A DNA stretch of 64,000 nt, taken from NCBI RefSeq assembly GCF_020907275.1, contig NZ_JAJJWI010000017.1, forward strand, positions 1 through 64,000, read 5' to 3'. This stretch comes from Pontibacter silvestris (lineage in GTDB: Bacteria; Bacteroidota; Bacteroidia; Cytophagales; Hymenobacteraceae). The position numbers and the translations under genes were made by a program. How positions within the stretch are numbered: the stretch's first letter is position 1; each line of letters starts with the position of its first letter. This document shows positions 8,493-17,472 of the stretch, piece after piece. The notes beneath the pieces are model-generated. The model worked only from the letters and a program-made list of their open reading frames with translations, was not told where the DNA came from and did no database searches.

Positions 8493-9192
8493 ACGTTTGT
8501 TGTTTAATAGTTTGTGTTAAATGAGAGGTAAGGGTTGTATAAAAGTCGAATTCTTCAAAAGGCTTTTTATCAACAATTAAATAAGGCATACCTGCGCTCA
8601 AAGCACAAGCCCCATCCATTTCATGCCGGTCTCCAATAAATAAGCAGTCTTCTATGGCCACTCCTAATCGTGCAGATGCATAAATCAAACCTTTGGGATC
8701 TGGCTTCAGCCGATCTACTTCCGGATCAGTTGAACTTACGACTAAGTCTGCGCCCAAGTTCATAGCTTTAAGTTTATCATAAGCTTTGTAGTCAGAGTAT
8801 ATGGCTATTTTTATATCATGTTGACGTAGTGTGTTGAAAAACTCTCGTGTTCCGAGGTACATACATTGTTCTAGATACTTTACAGGATGTTTAAAGATCC
8901 ATTGTTCTACTACTTCTCTGATTTTAGATACCGGATAACCTTTTTTTTCGGAGCACCATGTATACTGAGCATTTTCCAGGTCCTGACAGTATCTTCCGGC
9001 TCTTCTTTCTCGTTCTGATCTAAAGTGTGCCAGCATCATTATTTCATTGATCCTCCAAGGACGCCACAAATAAAAATTAAGGAGTGCGAGCAACATTTTC
9101 TTCCTGAGTTTTGACTGATCATACAGGGTTCCATCCACATCAAATATGACGGCTTTTACTTTTCTCCAATCAACAGTTGTTTCTTTGTTCAT
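8467..9192 (-). CDS. HAD-superfamily hydrolase coupled to UbiA
   Basis: Predicted phosphatase of 241 residues. Motif I is VIFDVDGTLYD (nucleophile D18, acid/base D20), motif II is AIYSDY, the motif III lysine lies around DRLKPDPKG and motif IV is FIGDRHEMDG. A helical cap lies between motifs I and II (~40-120). No signal peptide. The 26-base overlap with the UbiA prenyltransferase, and known HAD-UbiA fusions in other bacteria, suggest it dephosphorylates the prenyltransferase product or its sugar donor. It is divergent from the GtrA gene across an AT-rich region carrying an inverted repeat. Confidence 0.85.
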   Translation of the reverse strand: MNKETTVDWRKVKAVIFDVDGTLYDQSKLRKKMLLALLNFYLWRPWRINEIMMLAHFRSERERRAGRYCQDLENAQYTWCSEKKGYPVSKIREVVEQWIFKHPVKYLEQCMYLGTREFFNTLRQHDIKIAIYSDYKAYDKLKAMNLGADLVVSSTDPEVDRLKPDPKGLIYASARLGVAIEDCLFIGDRHEMDGACALSAGMPYLIVDKKPFEEFDFYTTLTSHLTQTIKQQTYGKQHNAS

Positions 9193-9333
9193 GGTAGAAT
9201 CTTGAGAGTGTTTTGTTATAAATCATAGAATGAATGAGCCGTGTTGCTTCTCTTTAATTGTAAAATTAAAACATTGTTATATAAGGTTTATTCGATAATG
9301 TAAATTTATAATTAATAATTTATATATTTAAAA

Positions 9334-9397
9334 TTATTATGTATTTTGATTATAAATTTTATCATTATACTTAATTCATGATCAAAATACATAATAA
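9334..9397. repeat. 17-bp perfect inverted repeat in a divergent promoter region
   Basis: The arms TTATTATGTATTTTGAT (9334-9350) and ATCAAAATACATAATAA (9381-9397) are perfect reverse complements 30 bases apart. They sit in the 321-base AT-rich gap between the divergent HAD/UbiA pair and gtrA. The spacing is long for a terminator and would suit an operator or cruciform. No regulator gene is adjacent. Confidence 0.6.
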
Positions 9398-9513
9398 CAG
9401 TTTTAGAGTTTAAGGTAGTTGTGCATTATGTCATTTTTTTTGATGATTTTGTTTTTATAACATATTTGTAAATATTTGGTTATGTTTTTAGTAACATTAG
9501 AAATAGGTATATA

Positions 9514-9909
9514 ATGTCAGTTACGAAAAAAGCCCATAAAAGCCAGGTTTTAAGATTTATATTAGTTGGTGGCTTTTGTGCAGGAGTGGAATTTATTCTC
9601 TTCGCAATACTAAATGACTTTTATGGCGTTAAGTATCTCTATGCTAACATATTGTCTTTATTAGCAGCAGTAGTTTTAAACTACTTTGTATCCAGAAAGA
9701 TGGTATTTGAAAGAAGTAAGTACTCTGGGAGAATTGAATTTACTGCTTTTTTAATTTTTACTCTGATGGGTGTTGCTATGAACCAGTATCTTGTGTGGTA
9801 TTTTGTGGAGCAGGTTGTTTTAGATGCAAATATTGGTAAAGCGTTAGCTATTGGTGTGGTAGCGGTATTTAATTACCTAACTAAGAAATATGTTGTTTTC
9901 AGGAAGTAG
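9514..9909 (+). CDS. GtrA-family membrane protein
   Basis: Small inner-membrane protein of 131 residues with four predicted transmembrane helices (~13-32, ~40-60, ~75-95, ~103-123). The start RFILVGGFCAGVEFILFAIL and the end NYLTKKYVVFRK are typical of GtrA. Family members are thought to help flip or present polyprenyl-phosphate-linked sugars. Its location opposite the HAD/UbiA pair, itself suggestive of polyprenyl-phosphate sugar synthesis, fits a shared glycan pathway, though no glycosyltransferase lies next to it. Confidence 0.88.
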   Translation: MSVTKKAHKSQVLRFILVGGFCAGVEFILFAILNDFYGVKYLYANILSLLAAVVLNYFVSRKMVFERSKYSGRIEFTAFLIFTLMGVAMNQYLVWYFVEQVVLDANIGKALAIGVVAVFNYLTKKYVVFRK

Positions 9910-9970
9910 CTCTTAGCTTGTAATTGTAGTTATAACCGCTGTCTACTGAGTTTACATGTGTAACTTTTAT

Positions 9971-10005
9971 GTTGGGTAAGCAAATTTCATAATTGCTTAC
10001 CCAAC
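9971..10005. terminator. Bidirectional terminator
   Basis: A perfect 13-bp stem (GTTGGGTAAGCAA at 9971-9983, TTGCTTACCCAAC at 9993-10005) with a 9-base loop, lying between the convergent gtrA and HAD genes. Confidence 0.7.
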
Positions 10006-10066
10006 ACAGAGGTCTTCCTTTATAATTCGAAAGGAAAACAGAGCTTATAGAAAAGCAATTTATTTC

Positions 10067-10690
10067 CTACAAAATCTTTCTTAAATCAGAGAAATGGTCT
10101 ATGCTTTGCTCATAGCCTTTTACATCTCTGAAGCCATAGCGGGCGTAAATAAAAGGTACACCAGCTTTGTGGCTTGCATCGTAGTCGCCTTGTGTATCTC
10201 CAACATATATAGGAGCTTTTAAATTGTTGCGCTTAACAACATCCTTTATATTATCGTCTTTAGGAAGCCCTGTTCTGCCTGGGCATTCATAATCGTCGAA
10301 ATAATTGTGCAGGTGATGATGTTCTAGAAAAGCTTCAATGTAACCATCCTGGCAATTGCTGACGATGAAAAGTTTGTACCTGCTGTGCAGGTACTTTAGT
10401 GTGTCCTCAAGGTCATTGTATAATTCGCCTCCATACTTTTTAAGGTGAGCTATTTTTTCTTTCCCGCTTACCTGCATTAATTCCTGCTGTTGTTCCTCAC
10501 TTAAATCCGGGAACCATTCTTTGTAAACAAGGTCGTGCTTCATGCCTGCTACCTGCCGGATATCATCGGGGGAAATATCCTGAAATTCAAAGTTTATTTG
10601 AGGTTTTGTCTCTTGCCAGGCTTTAGCTAAGGTTTCCGATGCATCCCATAAAGTGCCGTCAAGATCAAATATAATACCGTCAGTTTGCAT
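10067..10690 (-). CDS. HAD family hydrolase, phosphoglycolate-phosphatase-like
   Basis: Cytoplasmic phosphatase of 207 residues. Motif I is GIIFDLDGTLWD (D9, D11), motif II is FIVSNCQDG, the motif III lysine is in TGLPKDDNI and motif IV is YVGDTQGDYDAS. The C1-type helical cap covers about residues 17-85. The GDTQGDYDASHKAGVPFIYA block is typical of Gph/PGP-like enzymes, but the substrate cannot be told from sequence. It is a single gene, convergent with gtrA. Confidence 0.88.
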   Translation of the reverse strand: MQTDGIIFDLDGTLWDASETLAKAWQETKPQINFEFQDISPDDIRQVAGMKHDLVYKEWFPDLSEEQQQELMQVSGKEKIAHLKKYGGELYNDLEDTLKYLHSRYKLFIVSNCQDGYIEAFLEHHHLHNYFDDYECPGRTGLPKDDNIKDVVKRNNLKAPIYVGDTQGDYDASHKAGVPFIYARYGFRDVKGYEQSIDHFSDLRKIL

Positions 10691-10898
10691 AATTCTGGTT
10701 TATTTAGCTCAGTTGTACGGCTATTTTCTTTTTTGTTTATGAGATCAGGCTCAAGTGAAAGTACTAGAGCCTATTTAGGCTTATAAATAAATAGTAATGT
10801 CTGATTTACTGAGTTCCAGTAAGGAGCCCTTTATGGCTATCGAGCTACAATAAAGATAAAACTAATGCCAAAAGAAAAGCAAGTGCGGCAGAAACTAA

Positions 10899-10924
10899 TA
10901 TAGTCTCCTGGAGAAGAGACTATA
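10899..10924 (-). terminator. Possible terminator of the VF530 gene
   Basis: A 9-bp stem, TATAGTCTC (10899-10907) and GAGACTATA (10916-10924), lies 37 bases beyond the VF530 stop. There is no strong T-run after it on the minus strand. Confidence 0.4.
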
Positions 10925-10960
10925 GCTGTGCCATTTCAGTTGAAAAATCTTAAGAACTTT

Positions 10961-11179
10961 CTAACTGGCAAAGGTGCTGATATACAAGTCTTCTACTTGC
11001 TTGCGTGCCCAAGGAGTTCTTCTTAAAAACTTTAGGCTTGACTTAATGCTGGGATCGTTATTAAAACAATTGATGTTTATCTTATATCCTAGATGCTCCC
11101 ATCCATAGAAATCCACTAGTTGTACTAAAATCATCTCCAGCGTTTTGCCGTGTAGGGGGTTGTTTTTCTGTTCTTCCAT
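10961..11179 (-). CDS. VF530-family DNA-binding protein (DUF2132)
   Basis: Small protein of 72 residues from the ATG at 11179; the frame is open further to a TTG at 11191. It matches the VF530 family almost throughout: [13 protein letters not shown], then [15 protein letters not shown], then [19 protein letters not shown]. Structures of the family show a small helical fold proposed to bind DNA; the biological role is unknown. It is monocistronic. Confidence 0.92.
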   Translation of the reverse strand: MEEQKNNPLHGKTLEMILVQLVDFYGWEHLGYKININCFNNDPSIKSSLKFLRRTPWARKQVEDLYISTFAS

Positions 11180-11191
11180 ATATCCTTTCAA

Positions 11192-11508
11192 AAATACTTA
11201 AAAACTGATTAAGCAGTACAATTGCAGTTTATTTTATTGAGTGTTGTTATTTAAACAATTTGCATGCCTTTGCTTAACCTTGCCAGTTTCTGCTGTTTCT
11301 GACTATATTTGTTCGGCTACGGTTTTAATAATGAGCCTAACCTGTTTTTGGTTTCCTGTAGTAGCTGTATTTTACGCCTGTCAGTTTTTCTTTATAAGCT
11401 GATTTTTGAAACCTGTACTATTGTAGTTTTACTCCTACTAAAGGCCAGTACTAGAATATGTTATTTTAAATTTTAACCATACTTGATACCTCAATTTAGC
11501 CAACAAAC
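11192..11508. other. Intergenic region between divergent VF530 and DUF819 genes
   Basis: About 317 bases of ordinary AT-rich intergenic DNA. I see no clear -7 box, RNA, repeat or small ORF. Confidence 0.4.
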
Positions 11509-12768
11509 ATGGAGCAAGACGCTTTACAAGAGCCACTTATCACCAACGATGCTGTTGTACTAGGCATATTAGCCGTTATTTTAATGCTGGTGTTTTCCAC
11601 CTCAGCAAGCGACAGACCATTCTTTAAGAAGTTTTATTCAGTAGTTCCTTCCGTGTTGTTGTGTTATCTTATCCCTAGCTTACTCAACTCGTTTGGCATT
11701 ATATCCGGTGAGTATTCCGGCCTTTATAATATGGCCTCTCGTTACTTACTGCCTGCCAGTTTAGTACTGTTCACGATTAGTCTCGACCTGAAAGAAATAT
11801 GGAAATTAAGGCATAAGGCCGGGCTTATGTTTATTACGGGCACTGTCGGGATAGTACTAGGTGGCCCTCTGGCTATTTTAATAGTGTCGATGTTTGCTCC
11901 TGGTATAGTAGGCGGGGCAGGGCCGGATGCTGTCTGGCGAGGAATGACCACCATTGCGGGAAGCTGGATAGGAGGAGGAGCCAACCAGTTAGCTATGTTT
12001 GAGGTGTTTCAACCAAGCCCGGGCCTTTTCTCTGCTATGATAGCAGTAGACGTAATTATGGCTAACCTGTGGATGGCCGTGCTGCTATATGGTGCGGGTA
12101 ACTCGGAAAGGATTGACCGTTTTTTTAAGGCTGACAACACAGCAGTTAATGAACTCAAAGAAAAAATAGAGCAATATAGAGCCAATATTATGAAGGTTCC
12201 TACAACCGCAGATACCTGGCGGATAATAGGAGTGGGGTTGGGCGTAACAGGGCTTTCTCATTTTCTAGCTGATATCATTGCTCCTTGGATTGCTACGCAT
12301 GCTCCTTACCTGGACAAGTTTAGTCTTACATCCGGCTTTTTCTGGCTTGTAATTATAGCAACTACGTTTGGTATGTTATTATCCTTTACAAAAGCCCGTA
12401 AACTGGAGGGAGTAGGGGCTTCACGTATTGGTAACTTATTTCTCTACATTCTGGTGGCCACTATTGGTATGCAGATGGATCTAACGGCTATTGTTAACTA
12501 TCCAGGGCTGTTTCTTGTTGGCTTTATCTGGATTTGTATTCATGTGACCTTGCTCATTATTGTTGCTAAACTCATCAGATCTCCTTTTTTCTTTTTGGCT
12601 GTGGGCAGCGAAGCCAACATAGGCGGGGCTGCTTCTGCACCTATTATAGCGAGTGCTTTCCATACTGCTCTGGCCCCGGTTGGTGTTTTATTAGCTGTGT
12701 TTGGATATGCTGTAGGTACTTATGGCGCTTATCTTTGCGGCATTCTGATGCAGATGGTGGCACCGTAG
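11509..12768 (+). CDS. DUF819 family integral membrane protein
   Basis: Membrane protein of 419 residues with about eleven hydrophobic segments and a soluble loop at ~200-230. Family hallmarks are TTIAGSWIGGGANQLAMFE in the first half and FFLAVGSEANIGGAASAPI in the second, two pseudo-symmetric Gly-rich repeats as in secondary transporters. The family (YjcL-like) has no established substrate. ATG start at 11509; monocistronic. Confidence 0.9.
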   Translation: MEQDALQEPLITNDAVVLGILAVILMLVFSTSASDRPFFKKFYSVVPSVLLCYLIPSLLNSFGIISGEYSGLYNMASRYLLPASLVLFTISLDLKEIWKLRHKAGLMFITGTVGIVLGGPLAILIVSMFAPGIVGGAGPDAVWRGMTTIAGSWIGGGANQLAMFEVFQPSPGLFSAMIAVDVIMANLWMAVLLYGAGNSERIDRFFKADNTAVNELKEKIEQYRANIMKVPTTADTWRIIGVGLGVTGLSHFLADIIAPWIATHAPYLDKFSLTSGFFWLVIIATTFGMLLSFTKARKLEGVGASRIGNLFLYILVATIGMQMDLTAIVNYPGLFLVGFIWICIHVTLLIIVAKLIRSPFFFLAVGSEANIGGAASAPIIASAFHTALAPVGVLLAVFGYAVGTYGAYLCGILMQMVAP

Positions 12769-12955
12769 GTTAACTTTATATACCAGCTTTTAGAAGAAGG
12801 ATTTCAACCAGATATTTTCATATATAAGCTGTTCAAGGATATCAGGGCTTAATCTTTAATTTGTGTAAAGCCAATAAAGAAACGCTTTCTGGAAAATGAA
12901 TGTCTATTTAAAGTACAAGCTCTGTTTTGTTTTTCTAAAAGATGAGCAAAAAAGC

Positions 12956-12963
12956 TATATTTG
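12956..12963 (+). promoter_or_regulatory. -7 box TATATTTG upstream of the NlpC/P60 gene
   Basis: Matches the Bacteroidota -7 consensus TAnnTTTG and sits 19 bases before the ATG. A TTTTG at 12925-12929 could be the -33 element, although the spacing is a little long. Confidence 0.5.
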
Positions 12964-12981
12964 AATTAAAGTATTGTTCTT

Positions 12982-14166
12982 ATGAAAACTAGTCCACTTA
13001 TACTGCTGTTAGGTTTTTTGATGGCTTGCGTTAGTAGCCCGTCTAATATAGCATCCACCTCCTCTGCTTCTTCTATACAGGCTTCTGTAGATGCCATTCG
13101 CAAGGAATATGCTCCAGATAAGCGTACTGCCCTGTTTCAGGTAAAAGTCAAAGATAATGTACTTCGTGGGGAGACTAACCTTCCGGGTGCTAAAGCTGCG
13201 TTGCTACAGCGCCTTCAAGCTGAAAATATTTCCTATCAGGATAGTATTGTGGTGTTACCGGAAAAAGAACTCAACGGAAATAATCATGCTATTGTTACTG
13301 TATCAGTTGCTAATTTGCGGTCTCAGCCAAAGCATTCCGCTGAGTTGGCTACGCAGGCGACAATGGGCATGGCGCTTAATGTGTGGAAAAAAGAAAATGG
13401 CTGGTATTTGGTGCAGACACCTGATGATTATTTAGCCTGGGTAGATGCAGGTGGTATTAAATTGGTAAACGATACCGAGCTTGCACAGTGGCAGCAAAGT
13501 GAGAAATTACTCTACACAAATCCTTATGGTTTCTCCTATGCTGGACCTAATGCAGAGGGTGCCACTGTTTCCGATTTAGTTTATGGTGATGTAGTAGCTA
13601 TCCAAAGCCAGGCAAAGAAAGGTTTTTATGAAGTGAGATATCCTGACGGGCGTTTAGCTTATGTGCCAGGCTCGGCAGCCGTTAAGTATAAGGAGTGGGT
13701 TCGTACACGTCAGCCATCAGAAGAAAATCTAGTGTCAACTTCCAGGCGTCTTTTAGGCCTGCCTTACCTGTGGGGCGGTACTTCTTTTAAAGGAGTAGAT
13801 TGCAGTGGCTTTACAAAAACAGTTTACTTTATGAATGGCCTGGTACTGCCTCGTGATGCCTCGCAGCAGGTACACCTCGGCGAGTTGGTAGATACGAAAA
13901 GTGGTTGGGGTAATCTCCGGCCTGGCGATCTGCTATTTTTTGGTGTGCCCGCACATGATGGTAAGCCGGAGCGTGTCGTACATGTCGGCATGTGGATTGG
14001 CGGTAATCAAGAATTTATTCATTCTTCCGGGAAAGTTCGCATTAGCAGTATGAACCCTGCTGCTTCTAATTTTGATGAGAATGAGCTAAATAGGTTTCTC
14101 AGAGCCAAGCGTATTCCTCCACAGTCAACACTCATGGATTTACGTACAGCTTCTTTGTATGAATAG
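12982..14166 (+). CDS. SH3-domain NlpC/P60 (C40) peptidase, lipoprotein
   Basis: Predicted cell-wall gamma-D-glutamyl-diamino-acid endopeptidase of 394 residues. The N-terminus is a lipoprotein signal with lipobox LMAC (cysteine 16), so the protein is membrane-anchored and faces the periplasm. Residues ~100-160 and ~165-230 are two bacterial SH3-like segments (VANLRSQPKHSAEL; VSDLVYGDVVAIQ). The NlpC/P60 domain starts at ~245: C274 in GVDCSGF, H334 in VVHVGMWIG and a third polar residue, H347, in FIHSSG. This matches the YkfC/DvLysin layout used in cell-wall peptide recycling. Monocistronic. Confidence 0.9.
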   Translation: MKTSPLILLLGFLMACVSSPSNIASTSSASSIQASVDAIRKEYAPDKRTALFQVKVKDNVLRGETNLPGAKAALLQRLQAENISYQDSIVVLPEKELNGNNHAIVTVSVANLRSQPKHSAELATQATMGMALNVWKKENGWYLVQTPDDYLAWVDAGGIKLVNDTELAQWQQSEKLLYTNPYGFSYAGPNAEGATVSDLVYGDVVAIQSQAKKGFYEVRYPDGRLAYVPGSAAVKYKEWVRTRQPSEENLVSTSRRLLGLPYLWGGTSFKGVDCSGFTKTVYFMNGLVLPRDASQQVHLGELVDTKSGWGNLRPGDLLFFGVPAHDGKPERVVHVGMWIGGNQEFIHSSGKVRISSMNPAASNFDENELNRFLRAKRIPPQSTLMDLRTASLYE

Positions 14167-14252
14167 GGGTGAAGCGGTTATTAGCCAAAAATTAAAGCTT
14201 CAGTTCTAATAAAACAGCTCAATTTTGTAAATTAATGTTAAAATTAGCTATT

Positions 14253-14471
14253 ATGGAATTAGTTACACCAAGCTTTGGATTAATTGTTTGGCAGACAATG
14301 ACTTTCCTGTCAGTAATTGTATTTATTGTTTCTTGGATAATGATATTGAGAACTAATAAATTGGAAGCTATTCAAAAGATAGCTTGGCTTATTGGAACTC
14401 TATTTCTGCCAGTTATTGGTCCTGTTATCTTCTTTGTTAAATATTCCTCGTTTAGAGAAGTTCATTCTTAA
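14253..14471 (+). CDS. PLDc_N-domain small membrane protein
   Basis: Protein of 72 residues from the ATG at 14253 (an in-frame ATG at 14235 would add six residues). It has two transmembrane helices, ~10-32 and ~45-65. The second contains AWLIGTLFLPVIGPVIFF, the signature of the domain found N-terminally in cardiolipin synthases and as free-standing small proteins. Its function alone is unknown. It follows the NlpC/P60 gene by about 90 bases in the same direction and could be cotranscribed. Confidence 0.75.
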   Translation: MELVTPSFGLIVWQTMTFLSVIVFIVSWIMILRTNKLEAIQKIAWLIGTLFLPVIGPVIFFVKYSSFREVHS

Positions 14472-15025
14472 AATGCCAGTTTGTACTTTGGTGCTTGGGT
14501 ATCACTAATCAAAGGATTAGTAAATGGTGCAACATCAGTGGAGATTATCCTTTTGTACAATAAGATAAGTATTGGTGCAAAAACCGTTGCTGATGGGTTC
14601 TTTTCCCTGAAATAAAGAGATGAACTCTTTATTTATAATCTTCTTTCTCTCTTAGCAAAATATAGTAGAGCTCTCAAGAGCTGGTGATTCTTCATTAGTG
14701 AGAACTACCATATTTCCTAAACTGCTTGTTATAACAAAGCACCTTAGGTCAGAATGTTTTATGAAATTCCAAAGTGTTTTTGTTGGCATTGCCTAAGTAT
14801 GAGATGCCCATAGCGGCAGTTATCAGAAGTTAGAAGCAAAAAAATAGAGATAAATGGCAGGAAGTAGAGTTATATAAATATCAATCTATGATATCTAGTC
14901 CTATAAGAGATTATTTGTCTAACTCTTCCTATGCAAACAACTGTATTATCTTTTATTGCATAAATCAAAACAAAAGTAAAGAAAGACGTTAGTAGCTTTA
15001 AGAGATTTAATTTAATGCTTACCTC
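14472..15025. other. Intergenic region before cydA, no gene seen
   Basis: About 554 bases. The only structure noted is a short hairpin, AATAAAGAG (14611-14619) with CTCTTTATT (14625-14633). The rest is AT-rich with no convincing ORF or RNA; it presumably carries the cydAB promoter. Confidence 0.4.
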
Positions 15026-16351
15026 ATGGATGATCTTTTGGCAGCGCGTTTGCAAATGGCAGTGTCTTTAGGCTGGCATATTGTGTTTGCCTGTATTGGT
15101 ATGACGATGCCTGTATTAATGGCTTTTAGTGAATGGAAATGGTTGCAAACAAATAAACAGGTGTACATAGATGTAGCCAAAGCATGGTCTAAAGGCGTGG
15201 CTATATTTTTTGCTGTAGGGGCTGTTTCAGGCACAGTATTGTCTTTTGAACTGGGCTTGCTTTTTCCGGGGTTTATGAGGCATGCCGGACCTATTATTGG
15301 TATGCCCTTTTCGTGGGAAGGGACTGCTTTTTTTGTGGAAGCCATTGCGTTAGGTGTCTTTTTGTACGGCTGGAACAGGTTGAATAAATGGGTGCATTGG
15401 CTTTCAGGTGTTGTAGTAGGCATTTCTGGAGTTATGTCAGGTGTATTTGTGGTGTCTGCCAATGCATGGATGAACAGCCCCGCAGGGTTTACATGGGAAA
15501 ATGGTAAAGCAGTAAATATTGATCCTGTAGCTGCTATGTTCAATGATGCCTGGCTATCGCAGGCATTACACATGACCTTGGCTGCGTTTGTTGCCACTTC
15601 TTTTGCAGTAGCCGGAGTTCATGCTTACTTATTAATCAAAAACAGAAAGAACGCTTTTCATAGAACAGCGGTTAAAATCGCTTTGTCCTTTGGTGCGGTT
15701 ACTGCTTTTTTACAACCGATAAGCGGCGATTTCTCAGCCAAAGACATTGCGGAAAGGCAGCCGGCAAAGCTGGCAACGCTAGAGGCTTTATACAAAACAA
15801 GTAAACCAGCCGATTTAGTAATAGGTGGCATTCCCAACGATGAAGAGGAACGTGTTGATTATGCCATTCATGTTCCCGGGTTTCTGAGCTTTCTGGCTCA
15901 TGGTGATTTTGATGTTGAGGTCATAGGTCTTGATCAGTTTCCAAAAGCAGAAAGGCCACCTGTGTTAATTACTCATATCGCTTTTCAACTAATGGTGGGC
16001 ATCGGTTTTTTACTCGCTTTTGCAGGTTTGCTGTTCATTGTGTTGAGCGTGTGGCGGAAGCATCTTCTGTCTGAAAAATGGTGGTTATTATTTATTGCCT
16101 GCCTTACTCCTCTTGGTTTTATTGCAGTTGAAGCCGGCTGGACGGTAACTGAAGTAGGCCGCCAACCCTGGATTATTTATGGAGTAATGAAAACTAAAGA
16201 TGCAGTTTCATCTATGCCGGGGCTGCAGTATTCTTTTTATGTAATAAGTACGGTTTACTTATTACTGACTTTAATATTAATCTGGTTAATGCGTAGGCAA
16301 ATAGAAACCGTTGAAACCCATTATCCTTCGGCTAGAAACACAAATGAATAA
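15026..16351 (+). CDS. cydA: Cytochrome bd quinol oxidase subunit I
   Basis: Inner-membrane terminal oxidase subunit that oxidises quinol and reduces oxygen to water without proton pumping. The 441 residues form about nine transmembrane helices. The haem-ligand histidine is H18 in SLGWHIVFA, and the haem-proximal signature GWTVTEVGRQPW is intact. The quinol-binding Q-loop is short, as in the cyanide-insensitive (CIO-like) branch. cydB follows after three bases, so the pair is an operon. No cydX, cydC or cydD is adjacent. Confidence 0.95.
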   Translation: MDDLLAARLQMAVSLGWHIVFACIGMTMPVLMAFSEWKWLQTNKQVYIDVAKAWSKGVAIFFAVGAVSGTVLSFELGLLFPGFMRHAGPIIGMPFSWEGTAFFVEAIALGVFLYGWNRLNKWVHWLSGVVVGISGVMSGVFVVSANAWMNSPAGFTWENGKAVNIDPVAAMFNDAWLSQALHMTLAAFVATSFAVAGVHAYLLIKNRKNAFHRTAVKIALSFGAVTAFLQPISGDFSAKDIAERQPAKLATLEALYKTSKPADLVIGGIPNDEEERVDYAIHVPGFLSFLAHGDFDVEVIGLDQFPKAERPPVLITHIAFQLMVGIGFLLAFAGLLFIVLSVWRKHLLSEKWWLLFIACLTPLGFIAVEAGWTVTEVGRQPWIIYGVMKTKDAVSSMPGLQYSFYVISTVYLLLTLILIWLMRRQIETVETHYPSARNTNE

Positions 16352-16354
16352 ACG

Positions 16355-17365
16355 ATGCTTCAGATCATTATCATAATACTTGGCGTCTCCTTTATATTGT
16401 ACACATTGTTAGGAGGTGCAGATTTTGGGGCAGGCATCGTAGAGACATTTGCAGGTAAGGAAGGTGAGAAAACTATTTCAAAAGCTATAGCACCTGTTTG
16501 GGAAGCTAATCATGTATGGTTAATTTTAGCTATTGTAATCATATTTACAGGCTTTCCACAAGTATATTCCACTATAAGCGTATCGCTCCACATTCCGCTT
16601 ATGGTCGTGCTGATCGGTATCGTTCTTCGTGGGTCTTCTTTTACGTTTCGCCATTATGATGTTGCCGATGATAACACCCATAAATATTATACTGCTTTTT
16701 TTAAGGTATCAAGTTTTATAACACCTGTTTTTTTAGGTATCACACTTGGTGCCATGATTCTGGGAAACATCACCTTAAGTAATTCAGGTAGTTTTTACGA
16801 GCAATTTATAAGGCCCTGGTTCAATGTGTTTTGTCTGGTTATGGGGCTGTTTTCAGCCTCGCTTTTTGGCTATATAGCAGCAGTATTCCTGATAGGTGAG
16901 GCAAGACATTCAACAGAGCAAAAAAGGTATATCAGCCTTTCTAAAATATTTCTGCTGCTGACATTTGTTATGGGTGTTCTCGTTTTTGCCGCTGCTGAAT
17001 TCGAAAATCATAACCTGTTCAATGAGTTCTTTAAATCCCGGTTGAGTATAACGGCTTTCAGTTTAGTAGTTCTGTTAATACCTGTTGTCTTTTACCTGTT
17101 TAATCATCCAAACATTGCTTACTTAAGAGCGGCAATAAGTTTACAGGTTGCATTGATTATGTTTGGTTGGTTTGCTATTCAGTTTCCTATACTGGTATAT
17201 GAAAAAAATGGCAATCATCTTACTTTTTATAATACACAGGCACCTTATGCAACACTTTATCAGTTATTAATTGCTTTGTTTGTAGGACTAGTGTTAGTCA
17301 TTCCAGCTTTCTATTTTCTCTTTAAAGTATTTAAGAAAAGCAACGGGCAAAATGTAAATCCATAA
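16355..17365 (+). CDS. cydB: Cytochrome bd quinol oxidase subunit II
   Basis: Second subunit of the bd oxidase, 336 residues with about eight or nine transmembrane helices. The N-terminal block LYTLLGGADFGAGI and the APVWEANHVWLILAIVI segment are diagnostic of CydB. It starts three bases after the cydA stop and is translated from the same transcript. No terminator is obvious after it. Confidence 0.95.
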   Translation: MLQIIIIILGVSFILYTLLGGADFGAGIVETFAGKEGEKTISKAIAPVWEANHVWLILAIVIIFTGFPQVYSTISVSLHIPLMVVLIGIVLRGSSFTFRHYDVADDNTHKYYTAFFKVSSFITPVFLGITLGAMILGNITLSNSGSFYEQFIRPWFNVFCLVMGLFSASLFGYIAAVFLIGEARHSTEQKRYISLSKIFLLLTFVMGVLVFAAAEFENHNLFNEFFKSRLSITAFSLVVLLIPVVFYLFNHPNIAYLRAAISLQVALIMFGWFAIQFPILVYEKNGNHLTFYNTQAPYATLYQLLIALFVGLVLVIPAFYFLFKVFKKSNGQNVNP

Positions 17366-17472
17366 ATATATTGCCTATGAAAGGCGTGCCTTATACACCT
17401 CTATGATGGCCGGACTAAGCTAAACTTATTCGCAGGTATCTATGCCTCGGTGCAATCGTATAAGGTGGCACT

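Noticed and set aside
15019..15597. 192-codon minus-strand ORF over cydA
   Set aside because: It is the antisense shadow of a clear, conserved cytochrome bd subunit and has no family of its own.
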